Shown one piece after another: positions 1 through 7,378 of a stretch of 64,000 nucleotides of DNA (position 1 is the stretch's first letter; each line of letters starts with the position of its first letter). Under the pieces are notes generated by a model that saw only the letters and a program-made list of their open reading frames with translations, did not search any database and had not been told where the DNA came from. Source of the DNA: DAOTVC01 sp034437215 (GTDB lineage: Bacteria; Chloroflexota; Anaerolineae; B4-G1; SLSP01); NCBI GenBank assembly GCA_034437215.1, contig DAOTVC010000129.1, positions 1-64,000 of the forward strand. Reading direction: 5' to 3'. The position numbers and the translations under genes were made by a program.

Positions 1-1155
1 ATGAAATACCGCACCTTCGGCAAACTTGACTGGCAACCCTCGGCCCTCGGCTTCGGCGCCATGCGCCTGCCGACGACGGGGAACGACAAGAAACAGATCG
101 ACGAACAGAAGGCCACGCGCATGCTTCGCTACGCCATCGATCACGGGGTCAACTACGTGGATACGGCCTACCCCTACCACGAAGGCGAGAGCGAGCCCTT
201 CCTGGGGCGAGCACTGCAGGACGGCTACCGGGAGAAGGTCCGCCTGGCGACCAAGATGCCCACCTGGCTCATCAAGCAGGAGGAGGACTACGACCGCTAT
301 CTGGACGAGCAGCTGGAGCGCCTGCAGACCGACCGCATCGACTTCTACCTGCTGCACGCCATGAACCAGCAGCGCTGGGAGAACCTCACCTCGCTGCACG
401 TCTTCGATTGGGCGGAGAAGGCCCTCGCCGACGGGCGCATCGGCTACCTGGGCTTCTCCTTCCACGACGAATACGAGGTCTTCGAGAGGATCGTCGACGG
501 CTACGACGGCTGGACGTTCTGTCAAGTCCAGTACAATTTCATGGATGTGGACTATCAGGCAGGAACGAAGGGCGTGCAATACGCCGCCGACCGCGGTCTC
601 GCCGTGGTCATCATGGAGCCCCTACGGGGTGGACAGCTCGCCCTCAAACCGCCCGAGTCGGTGGCGGAGGTCTGGGCGCAGGCGGCGAAGAAACGGACGG
701 CCGTGGAGTGGGCGCTGCAGTGGCTCTGGAATCAGCCGGAGATCTCCGTCGTCCTCAGCGGGATGAGCACCATGCAGCACGTCGTGGACAACGTCAACAG
801 CGCCTCACGCTCCGGCGTGGGGAAGCTCTCCGAGGAAGAGTTGGCCCTCGTCGAGCAGGCCCGGAAGGCCTACCAGGATCTCAGCGCCATCCCCTGCACC
901 GGCTGCGGCTACTGCATGCCCTGCCCCAACGGGGTGGACATCCCCCGCATCTTCCGCACCTACAACAGCGCCATGATGTACGGCGACGTCGAGAGGGCCC
1001 GCTGGTCCTACCAGTGGATCGACGAGGCGCAGCGCGCCAACATGTGCGTCGACTGCGGACAGTGCCAGACCCAGTGCCCCCAGGGGATCGAGATCAGCGA
1101 GTGGCTGGAGAAGGCCCACGCCCTCCTGGCAAAGGAGGAGGAAGCCGCCGGGTAA
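1..1155 (+). CDS. Aldo/keto reductase with C-terminal 4Fe-4S ferredoxin-like domain
   Basis: 384 aa. The N-terminal part (about 1-280) is an aldo/keto reductase TIM barrel: opening MKYRTFGKLDW, the catalytic-region stretch VDTAYPYHEGESE, DFYLLHAMN and a late VLSGMSTMQHVVDNV. The C-terminal part carries two Cys clusters, CTGCGYCMPCP (about 299-309) and CVDCGQCQTQCP (about 349-360), typical of two [4Fe-4S] centres. Family members are cytoplasmic NAD(P)H-linked oxidoreductases whose natural substrate is usually unknown; the clusters suggest electron transfer to or from ferredoxin. The ATG is the first base of the window, so its ribosome site is not visible. The stop codon lies inside the left end of repeat element E1. 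Confidence 0.9.
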   Translation: MKYRTFGKLDWQPSALGFGAMRLPTTGNDKKQIDEQKATRMLRYAIDHGVNYVDTAYPYHEGESEPFLGRALQDGYREKVRLATKMPTWLIKQEEDYDRYLDEQLERLQTDRIDFYLLHAMNQQRWENLTSLHVFDWAEKALADGRIGYLGFSFHDEYEVFERIVDGYDGWTFCQVQYNFMDVDYQAGTKGVQYAADRGLAVVIMEPLRGGQLALKPPESVAEVWAQAAKKRTAVEWALQWLWNQPEISVVLSGMSTMQHVVDNVNSASRSGVGKLSEEELALVEQARKAYQDLSAIPCTGCGYCMPCPNGVDIPRIFRTYNSAMMYGDVERARWSYQWIDEAQRANMCVDCGQCQTQCPQGIEISEWLEKAHALLAKEEEAAG

Positions 1156-1312
1156 GCGTCTGTAAGAAAACCACTTCCCGACGTCGGATACGCGTGTGCC
1201 GCAGTGATCCTCTGGCAGTGCTTGAGGCATGCAGACCTCAAACGCGCCCGGAGGAACCCTTTCACCCCGACTCCGGGGAGTGCGGGAAGTTATACTTTTA
1301 CGAACCCTAAGC
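1151..1312 (+). mobile_element. Family E MITE-like element, copy E1
   Basis: About 162 bp with imperfect inverted ends. The left end contains TAAGCGTCTGTAAGAAAA followed by ACTTCCCG; the right end contains CGGGAAGTTATAC then TTTTACGAACCCTAAGC. Copies E2 (29136-29296) and E3 (29721-30049) share both ends and an internal CTCAAACG-like block. The left end supplies the TAA stop of the aldo/keto reductase; the right end carries a -35/-10 pair 24 bases before the next gene's start region. No clear target duplication is visible at this copy. It could instead be a structured leader family rather than a mobile element. Confidence 0.65.
1267..1296 (+). promoter_or_regulatory. Promoter-like pair carried by element E1
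   Basis: CCGACT (1267-1272), 18-base spacer, TATACT (1291-1296). The same arrangement with the same spacing occurs in copy E2. The start codon of the next gene is 40 bases downstream of the -10. Confidence 0.45.
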
Positions 1313-1335
1313 GACTAACTCGCAGAGGAGGAACC

Positions 1336-1803
1336 ATGGAGGAACATGCTATCGCCGAGAGGATCACGGAGCTGCTTGCCGCACGGGGGGAGATCCTCGG
1401 CACCATCGAGAGCGGGACCGACGGCCGGGTCAGCCACGTCATCTTCGATACATCGCAAGGGCCGCGGGTGCTGGGGAGCAGCGTGATCGTCGAGGCCCCC
1501 GAGGAGGTGGTCGAAATCCTCGAACTGCCCTGGCCCCAACTACAGAAGGCGGGCGCCTTCTCCGCCAAGGCAGCCCGGGCGGCGGCCCGGAAAGGGCGGA
1601 CCCTGTTGGGCGTCCACGTCTGCATTGTCGTCTGGGGTGAGGGGCTCATCGGTGAGGATGACGAAAGGGAGACCGTCTACCTGGCGGTCAACGTCAACGA
1701 CGAGATCCGCGAAACAGAACTCGAGGTCGCAGGAGCCGCGGCTCTCGAGGAGGTCATCGACGCGGCGCTGACGCTGGTGGCGCAGGCTCTGCATCTGCGA
1801 TAA
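1336..1803 (+). CDS. Unknown protein, 155 aa
   Basis: I do not recognise a family. The ATG at 1336 is chosen because GAGGAGGAA precedes it at the right distance; upstream in-frame codons run through element E1. The product is acidic and soluble, with no signal peptide or membrane segment. The N-terminal half looks alpha/beta (residues 1-50), then an Ala/Lys/Arg-rich helix (about 75-90, KAGAFSAKAARAAARKGR), then hydrophobic strands (VHVCIVVWGEG) and a C-terminal helix. It sits alone between element E1 and a repeat-rich gap, and may be transcribed from a promoter inside E1. Confidence 0.7.
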   Translation: MEEHAIAERITELLAARGEILGTIESGTDGRVSHVIFDTSQGPRVLGSSVIVEAPEEVVEILELPWPQLQKAGAFSAKAARAAARKGRTLLGVHVCIVVWGEGLIGEDDERETVYLAVNVNDEIRETELEVAGAAALEEVIDAALTLVAQALHLR

Positions 1804-2098
1804 CCGCACTCACCCGGATCAAACCGGTTGACTGATCCGGACGAGTATTGCTGATGCCGCACTTGACGGGAACTCCCCCCCCCAGGCCTGCGCGGGCGCA
1901 AATCCGTTGTTGAGCGTCGGACTTCGCCGCCGACCACAGGCGGACGGTCGCCAAGTTTTCTAAGGGTGCTTATGACTTTCATGAACAAGAAGGACTTCTG
2001 TAGCAAGCAAGTTGGCTTGTCTGCGAATTTCCTTTGCGTTCTTGGCGCCTTGGTGTGAGGTTTCTGGCCCTTTCAGCAGAGCACAGTTTATAGCGCTC
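1804..2098. repeat. Gap with a degenerate family B-like inverted-repeat element (about 1973-2084)
   Basis: No gene is visible. From 1973 the sequence opens with TGACTTTCATGAACAAGAAGG and closes near 2084 with CCCTTTCAGCAGAG, matching the terminal motif TGACTNCNCTGAA of families A and B in inverted orientation. The stretch around 1922-1954 (CGCCGCCGACC...GGCGGACGGTCGCCAAG) recurs at about 53465-53500, so an older repeat also lies here. Confidence 0.4.
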
Positions 2099-2863
2099 CT
2101 ACCCGTTGCGCAGGCCCAGTAGCCGTAATCCCTCGAGGGTCAGCCAGGGATCGCGCTCGGTGAAGCGCTCGGTGAGGGGTGCGATGAGACGCGAGAGCCC
2201 CCCCGTCGCCAACACCGGCACCGTCTGCCCCATCTCCGCCTCGATGCGGTCGATGAGCCCCTCGACCAACCCCACGTAGCCGAGCACCAACCCGGCCTGG
2301 ATGGAAGCGACGGTGTTCGTACCGATGACCTGTGGCGGGGAGGAGAGATAGACCTGGGGCAGCTGGGCCGTCCCCCCTGCCAGCGCCGAGGCGGTGAGGT
2401 TCAGGCCGGGAGCGATGGCGACGCCCCGAAAGGTCGCGCCGGCGCCCACGGCGGTGAAGGTGGTCGCCGTGCCGAAGTCGACCACGATGCAGGCGTCGTG
2501 GAAACGGTCGTAGGCCGCCACGGCGTTGGCGATCAGGTCGGCGCCCACCTCCGCCGGATTGTCCACGGCGAAGGTGAGGCCCGTATCGATGGTGTGCCCG
2601 ATAATCAGGGGCTCGCGCCCCGTGTGCTCCTCGAGCATCTCGCTCAAGCGGCCCGTCAGAAGGGGCACCACGCTGCTGAGCGCCATCCCATGGAAGCCGT
2701 CCAGGGAGAGCCCCGCCTCCTGCAGGAAGGATCTGAAGAGCACGCCGTATTCGTCGGGCATCTTCGAGGGCTCCGTGCGCGCCCGCCAGTGACGCAGCCA
2801 GCGCTCGCCGTCGTGAACGCCAAAGACGATGTTTGAGTTACCGATATCCACAGCCAGGAACAT
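2099..2863 (-). CDS. coaX: Type III pantothenate kinase
   Basis: 254 aa, the usual length. It phosphorylates pantothenate in the first step of coenzyme A synthesis in the cytoplasm. Family motifs are intact: N-terminal DIGNSNIVFG (phosphate loop, residues 6-15), NPAEVGADLIANAVAAY (about 103-119) with the substrate-binding GAD, and DFGTATTF (about 130-137). Type III kinases need a monovalent cation and are not feedback-inhibited by CoA. It is followed upstream on the same strand by ecfT and the fused EcfA ATPase, which suggests, but does not prove, that the transporter brings in pantothenate or a related vitamin. Confidence 0.95.
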   Translation of the reverse strand: MFLAVDIGNSNIVFGVHDGERWLRHWRARTEPSKMPDEYGVLFRSFLQEAGLSLDGFHGMALSSVVPLLTGRLSEMLEEHTGREPLIIGHTIDTGLTFAVDNPAEVGADLIANAVAAYDRFHDACIVVDFGTATTFTAVGAGATFRGVAIAPGLNLTASALAGGTAQLPQVYLSSPPQVIGTNTVASIQAGLVLGYVGLVEGLIDRIEAEMGQTVPVLATGGLSRLIAPLTERFTERDPWLTLEGLRLLGLRNG

Positions 2864-3018
2864 AAGCCTCCTTCGAGAACAGGTCGAAAGTTCAAAGTCA
2901 AAAGTCGAAAGTCAAGGGCGCCAACGGGTTAAGTCGCGAGTCACTTTCACATACCGGGATCGCATACCCCAGCACCGCGTTCTTGTTTCTCCCCACTTAC
3001 CTGCGCCCCCTTCTCCTC
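2864..3018. repeat. Intergenic with short direct repeats
   Basis: Between coaX and ecfT lies a run of near-identical units of the form AAGTC(A/G)AAAG (about 2885-2920), then unremarkable sequence. Nothing else is visible. Confidence 0.4.
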
Positions 3019-3837
3019 CTAAAGCAGGAGCGCCGCCGCACCCAGCCCCGCCCCGACGAGGAGCGCCAGCGTGTCGGCAGCGCGCCAGCGCAGGGTGACC
3101 ATGGAGGTCCGCCCCTGCCCCCCGTGATAGCCGCGAGCCTCCATCGCCTCCGCCAGCCGTTCGGCGCGGCGCAGGGCGGTGAGGAAGAGGGGCACGATGA
3201 GGGGCAGGGCCCGGCGCGCCCGCCGCAGGAGCCCTCCCCGCCCTGTCCCCCACTCTGCCCCCCGGGAGGCCTGGGCTTTCGCGATGCGCTCGGCCTCCTG
3301 GGCGAGGAGGGGCAGGAAGCGGAGGGAGACCTGCACCATGAGCACAAATTCGTGGGTGGGCAGACCCAGGACGGCGAGCGGGTGCAGCAGGGACGCCAAC
3401 CCCCGTACGATCTCAGGCGTCGATATCGTGAAGGAGATGAGGCTGATGATGAGAATCAGCCCGGCGAAGCGCACCAGGAGCAGCAGGGCGAACTCCAGAT
3501 CCCCCAGCGTCACCGCCACGGGACCCACCTGCAGCAGCACCTCCGTGCCCAGATCGTTGAGGAGCACCTGCAGCAGTGCCAACAAGAGGATGAAGGGCAG
3601 CGGAGGGAGAAGACCCCGCAGTGCGTAGCCGAGGGGAACGCGCGCCAGGAGCAGGAGCCCCACCAGCCCCAGCAGAACGATCCCCACACCCTGCGCCCGC
3701 GGGGCGACCGTCAACCCGGCGAGGATGAAGAGGCCGGCGAGGAGGCGCGTCCGCGGATCCAGACGGTGCACGGGCGACCCGGTGGGCAGGTACTGCCCCA
3801 CGGTGATGAGCCTCTGGAACTCGAAGTCGCTGCTCAT
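3019..3837 (-). CDS. ecfT: Energy-coupling factor transporter membrane subunit EcfT
   Basis: 272 aa integral membrane protein with several hydrophobic spans (about 30-50, 60-80, 105-130, 140-160 and the C-terminal end). The C-terminal cytoplasmic part carries the coupling motifs that contact the ATPases: an Ala-Ser-Arg-Gly version near 190 (AQASRGAEWG) and the canonical Ala-Arg-Gly near 232 (EARGYHGGQ). EcfT links the substrate-binding S component to the two EcfA ATPases. Its start overlaps the end of the EcfA gene by 4 bases, so translation is probably coupled. Confidence 0.93.
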   Translation of the reverse strand: MSSDFEFQRLITVGQYLPTGSPVHRLDPRTRLLAGLFILAGLTVAPRAQGVGIVLLGLVGLLLLARVPLGYALRGLLPPLPFILLLALLQVLLNDLGTEVLLQVGPVAVTLGDLEFALLLLVRFAGLILIISLISFTISTPEIVRGLASLLHPLAVLGLPTHEFVLMVQVSLRFLPLLAQEAERIAKAQASRGAEWGTGRGGLLRRARRALPLIVPLFLTALRRAERLAEAMEARGYHGGQGRTSMVTLRWRAADTLALLVGAGLGAAALLL

Positions 3838-5594
3838 GCCGGGCGCTCCACTCCACGGCTCTCCCGTACGAGCCCGACAAGCGCCCGGACGAGATCCTCC
3901 TCGTGGACGAGCCCCTCAGGCAGGGGCCAGCCCCGGGTCCGCAGCTCCTCGGCGAGCTCCACGGCGACCGGTACCCCCAGCCCCTGAGCCCGCAGCAGAT
4001 CCCCCCGCGAGAAGACCTCGGCCGTCGTTCCGGAGAGAACGCTCCTGCCGTCCTGCAGGACGGTGAGCCTCTCGACCAGGCGGATCAGATCCTCCATCCG
4101 GTGCGAGGCCAGCAGCAGCGTCATCCCCAGCGCTTTGAACTCCGCCAGGTGTCCCAGGAGCTCCCGGCGGGAGGCGGGATCGAGACCGGCGGTGGGCTCA
4201 TCGAGCAGAAGCACCCGGGGGCGCAGCGCGAGGGTCGAGGCCAGCGCCACCTTCCGGCGCTCCCCGCCGCTGAGGGCGAAGGTGGGGCGATCCTTGTAGG
4301 TCTCGAAGTCCAAACCCACCAGCGTCATCGCCCACCGCACCCGTTCCCGCAGCGCCTCGCCCTCCAGCCCCAGCAGCCGGGGACCGAAGGCGATCTCGTC
4401 GCCCACGTACTGCTCGAAGATCTGGACCTCGGGCAGCTGGAAGACGAGGCCCACCATGCGACGCACCGCCCGCACGTCGGTCTGGGGAGCGGCGAGGTCG
4501 TGCTCCCCCACCCTCACCCGGCCCTCCTGGGGGCGCAGCAGCCCGTTGAGGTGCTGCATCAGCGTCGATTTGCCGGAGCCGGTCGGGCCCAGAAGGCCGT
4601 GGCCCCCAGCCGCCGCCACCGAGAGCTCGACCTCCTCCAGAGACCGGCGGGCCAGGGGAGTGCCCCGCATGTAGACGTGGCCCAGATCGTGGACCTCGAT
4701 GAGGGGGCGATCGGGGGGAGCGGCGGGCTGAGGCGGAGAGGGTGGCGCCTCCTCAACGTGGGGGAGCCCGTCGAGGGCCTCGACCAGCGCGGGGACGTCG
4801 AGAATCCCCCGGGGCAGCGCGGGCACGTGCGCCCGCACCTTCTGGGCCAGGAGAGCCGCGGGCGGGGGCTCCAGATCCAGACGCCGGAGAGTCGCAGCGT
4901 CCGAGAAGACCGCCTCCGGCGTCCCGTCGAGGGCCACCTGGCCCTCGGCGAGAGCGATGACCCGCTCCGCCAGCGCGGCCTCCTCCATAAAGTGGGTGAT
5001 CGCGATCACCGTCAGCCCCTCGGCGTGCAGGCGGGCCATCATCCCCTGCACCGCCCGGCGCCCCGCGGGATCCAACATCGCCGTCGCCTCGTCGAAGACG
5101 ATGCAGCGCGGGTGCATGGCGAGCACGCCTGCCAGCGCCACCCGCTGCATCTGCCCGGCGGAGAGCATGTGGGGCGGGCGGTGGCGCTCCTCCCAGAGAT
5201 CCACCGCCTCCAGGGCCGCGCGCACCCGCACTCGGATCTCCCGGGAGGGCACCCCCATGTTCTCGGGGCCGAAGGCGACGTCCTCCTCCACGACGGTGGC
5301 AACGAGCTGATCCTCGGGGCGCTGAAAGACCATGCCCACGGTGCGGTGAAGGGTCGGATGGTGAGAGCGCTCGCGGGTATCCAGGCCCGCGACGCGCACC
5401 TCACCGGCATCGGGGAGCAGCAGGGCGTTGAGGTGCCGGGCCAGCGTCGACTTGCCAGAGCCGTTGGCCCCGATCAACGTCACGTACTCCCCCGCCGCGA
5501 TGTGCAGCGAGATCCCCCGCAGGGCGGGGATGCTCTCGCCGCCGGGGGCGGGGTAGGCGTAGCCGACATTCTGGACTTCGATGAAAGCGTTCAT
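3834..5594 (-). CDS. Fused double ATPase of ECF vitamin transporter (EcfA-EcfA')
   Basis: 586 aa with two ABC ATPase domains in one chain, roughly 5-245 and 320-560, joined by a Pro-rich linker. Domain 1: Walker A GANGSGKST, signature LSAGQMQRVALAG (Gly to Ala in LSGGQ), Walker B CIVFDEATAMLDP. Domain 2: Walker A GPTGSGKST, signature LSGGERRKVALA, Walker B VLLLDEPTAGLDP. Both contain the (F)QxPE(D/V)Q Q-loop typical of EcfA. ECF systems normally use two separate subunits. The ATG at 5594 is preferred over an upstream in-frame start because a good minus-strand promoter lies at 5606-5633, making the message nearly leaderless. Confidence 0.93.
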   Translation of the reverse strand: MNAFIEVQNVGYAYPAPGGESIPALRGISLHIAAGEYVTLIGANGSGKSTLARHLNALLLPDAGEVRVAGLDTRERSHHPTLHRTVGMVFQRPEDQLVATVVEEDVAFGPENMGVPSREIRVRVRAALEAVDLWEERHRPPHMLSAGQMQRVALAGVLAMHPRCIVFDEATAMLDPAGRRAVQGMMARLHAEGLTVIAITHFMEEAALAERVIALAEGQVALDGTPEAVFSDAATLRRLDLEPPPAALLAQKVRAHVPALPRGILDVPALVEALDGLPHVEEAPPSPPQPAAPPDRPLIEVHDLGHVYMRGTPLARRSLEEVELSVAAAGGHGLLGPTGSGKSTLMQHLNGLLRPQEGRVRVGEHDLAAPQTDVRAVRRMVGLVFQLPEVQIFEQYVGDEIAFGPRLLGLEGEALRERVRWAMTLVGLDFETYKDRPTFALSGGERRKVALASTLALRPRVLLLDEPTAGLDPASRRELLGHLAEFKALGMTLLLASHRMEDLIRLVERLTVLQDGRSVLSGTTAEVFSRGDLLRAQGLGVPVAVELAEELRTRGWPLPEGLVHEEDLVRALVGLVRESRGVERPA

Positions 5595-5605
5595 GATCAC
5601 CGTCC

Positions 5606-5633
5606 AGTATAAAGGCTCCCCTCTACGGGTCAA
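5606..5633 (-). promoter_or_regulatory. Promoter of the ecfAA-ecfT operon
   Basis: Reading the minus strand: TTGACC (5633-5628), 16-base spacer, TATACT (5611-5606). Transcription would start near 5599, leaving about 5 nt before the ATG at 5594, so the message looks almost leaderless. Confidence 0.7.
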
Positions 5634-5735
5634 TGGAGGAACGTCAAAATAACCCCGCCGGATGACTTCCAAACAACGCCCCAGCCTGACTCTCCGACTT
5701 CATGTATAATCAAGCTATCGGGAGCTAATCGTAAA

Positions 5736-5844
5736 GGGTGCGTTCCAGTTGAGTCAAGCCGCGGCGTGAAAGATGAAAGTAAAGCGTGATCGTCACGCTG
5801 CACATTGCAGCCATGGTGAGCTTCCAACGGGGTTGAAACGCCGC
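5736..5844. mobile_element. Family C MITE-like element, copy C1 (degenerate)
   Basis: 109 bp, ends GGGTGCGTTCCA and TTGAAACGCCGC, diverged from GGGTGTGTTTCA/TGAAACACACCC in the other copies. The internal block CAGCCATGG(T/A)(G/T)AGCT is shared with copies C2 and C4. Flanked by AATCGTAAA (5727-5735) and ACTCGTAAA (5845-5853), a 9-bp duplication with one mismatch. It lies in the leader of the S-component gene, downstream of a TATAAT at 5705-5710. Confidence 0.65.
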
Positions 5845-5873
5845 ACTCGTAAAGAAAGGAAGAGGTGATATCT

Positions 5874-6431
5874 ATGTCGAGAGACTACATTCGCAAGATC
5901 ATCGTCGCAGGTGCCCTAGGATCTATTGCCGCTCTCCTGGGTTGGACCCATTGGGGCTTCATCACCTGGTTCACAGGGGCGGCGCTGACCATCATGCACG
6001 TTCCCGTCATCATCGGGGCCGTGATCGAGGGCCCTGTCGTGGGGTTGGCCATCGGCCTCATCTTCGGAATCTACAGCCTGCTCCAGGGCGCCATCGCCCC
6101 CACGGGACCGGCGGACGCCCTCTTCACCAACCCCCTCATCTCCATCCTGCCCCGCCTCTTCATCGGCCCGGTGGCCTGGCTCGTCTGGCGGGCCCTGAAG
6201 CGCTGGCCCGCCCCGGGCTTGATCGCGGCCGGTATCGCCGGCAGCCTCACCAACACCCTCCTCGTCCTGGGAATGATTGGGGTTCTGGGCGTTCTGCCCT
6301 GGCAAGCCCTGCCCCCCATCATCCTCGCCAACGGGCTGCCGGAGGCGGGGCTCTCCGCCGTCATCACCCTCGCCGTCGTCGCCGCCTGGGAGCGCATCGA
6401 AGTGGGACGGCGGAGGGGCTCCCGACTCTGA
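5874..6431 (+). CDS. ECF transporter S component (substrate-binding membrane subunit)
   Basis: 185 aa, about six membrane spans, almost entirely hydrophobic. The stretch HVPVIIGAVIEGPVVGLAIG and the following TNPLISILPRLFIGP match the general plan of ECF S components. The ATG at 5874 follows AGGAAGAGGTGA; the GTG at 5865 falls inside that site. It is divergent from the ecfAA-ecfT operon, with coaX just beyond, so pantothenate is a candidate substrate by context only; residues alone do not tell me the ligand. A family C element sits in its leader, and a strong terminator follows. Confidence 0.82.
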   Translation: MSRDYIRKIIVAGALGSIAALLGWTHWGFITWFTGAALTIMHVPVIIGAVIEGPVVGLAIGLIFGIYSLLQGAIAPTGPADALFTNPLISILPRLFIGPVAWLVWRALKRWPAPGLIAAGIAGSLTNTLLVLGMIGVLGVLPWQALPPIILANGLPEAGLSAVITLAVVAAWERIEVGRRRGSRL

Positions 6432-6446
6432 CCCCTCGAACGCCCC

Positions 6447-6483
6447 AGGACCGGCGGCCTTTAAAAGGCCGCCGGTCTTTTTA
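6447..6483 (+). terminator. Rho-independent terminator after the S-component gene
   Basis: Perfect stem GACCGGCGGCCTTT/AAAGGCCGCCGGTC (6449-6477) followed by a T run. Confidence 0.9.
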
Positions 6484-6715
6484 CACGTTGTTATACAAAC
6501 CTTAACGTTCGTCTAAAGAGCGCTTAAAGCTTCTGCGGCATACTTACTTCTGGAATGCTCGACCGGCGTAAGATACAAAGTACATCGCCGTCGCGGGAGA
6601 CCTGGCAGGTGGGCACGGACCGTCAGAGTTGGATTTCGGTAGAGCAGAGGAGAGTCCGTGACCGGAAGTCCTGGCAGGTCTTTCCGTATCCATAACGAAA
6701 TGCAAGGAGGGAAAG
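6484..6715 (+). other. Unassigned leader upstream of the PAP2-like gene
   Basis: About 230 bases without a gene. CCTGGCAGGT occurs twice (near 6600 and 6671), and between them CACGGAC (about 6614) pairs with GTCCGTG (about 6653), giving a possible stem. I match it to no known riboswitch. Confidence 0.3.
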
Positions 6716-7378
6716 TTGGCCTTAGGGAAGAGCGCCTGCACCGAACACCGCTTGACGGGGGACGACCTCGTAGAGCGCCTGCGTACCCGAGAGGAAGGCG
6801 GGGGGATCACCTGCCTAGCTTCTGCCATCTCGGCAGTGGGAAGCCCGCCTCTGGTCATTACAGCGACGATGCTCCTCGTCACCCTGCACACCGGCTCGGG
6901 TGCCTGGCCCTGGTTTGTGCTCTACATCTCGCTGGCGGTGCTCGTACCCGTCCTGCGGCTGGCCTGGCAGGTACACCGTGGTTGGATCACCGATCTCGAC
7001 GTTCAGCTGCGCAAAGAGCGTCTGGGCCCTATGCTCTTCACCCTGCTCTGCAACGCCGCTGCGACACTCCTCCTCGTCCTGCTAGGCGGGGTCCCAGAGA
7101 CCCTGCTTGTTGTTGTCTGGGGATTGGACGTCATCCTACTGCTGATCTTCCTTATCACCCTGCGCTGGAAGATCAGCGTCCATTGCGCCATGGCCACAGC
7201 GGCGGCCCTCATCACCCTCTGGGTGACCGGGACCTCCCTCCCCCTGCTGATCGCCGTGCCCCTCATCGGCTGGTCCCGTGTCTACCTCCACCGCCACACA
7301 GTTCCGCAGACCATCGCCGGCACGCTGTTGAGTTTGAGCGTCTGCATGGGGCTCATCGCCCTCGTGGGAGGCCGTTGA
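6716..7378 (+). CDS. PAP2-like membrane phosphatase family protein
   Basis: 220 aa, five to six hydrophobic spans. Two stretches resemble the PAP2 superfamily: ISVHCAMATAAA (about 158-169), in the place of the SGH motif, and SRVYLHRHTVPQTIAG (about 189-204), in the place of SRxxxxxHxxxDxxxG. In the second motif the usual Asp is Gln, and the first Arg-Pro motif is not obvious, so activity is uncertain. Start is TTG at 6716, supported by AAGGAGGG just upstream. Its TGA abuts the ATG of the glycosyltransferase. Context suggests lipid or polyprenyl-phosphate handling in the membrane. Confidence 0.7.
   Translation: MALGKSACTEHRLTGDDLVERLRTREEGGGITCLASAISAVGSPPLVITATMLLVTLHTGSGAWPWFVLYISLAVLVPVLRLAWQVHRGWITDLDVQLRKERLGPMLFTLLCNAAATLLLVLLGGVPETLLVVVWGLDVILLLIFLITLRWKISVHCAMATAAALITLWVTGTSLPLLIAVPLIGWSRVYLHRHTVPQTIAGTLLSLSVCMGLIALVGGR

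Noticed and set aside
3903..5612. 569-codon + strand open frame opposite the fused EcfA gene
   Set aside because: Antisense shadow rich in Gln, His, Arg and Gly; the minus strand encodes two complete ABC ATPase domains.
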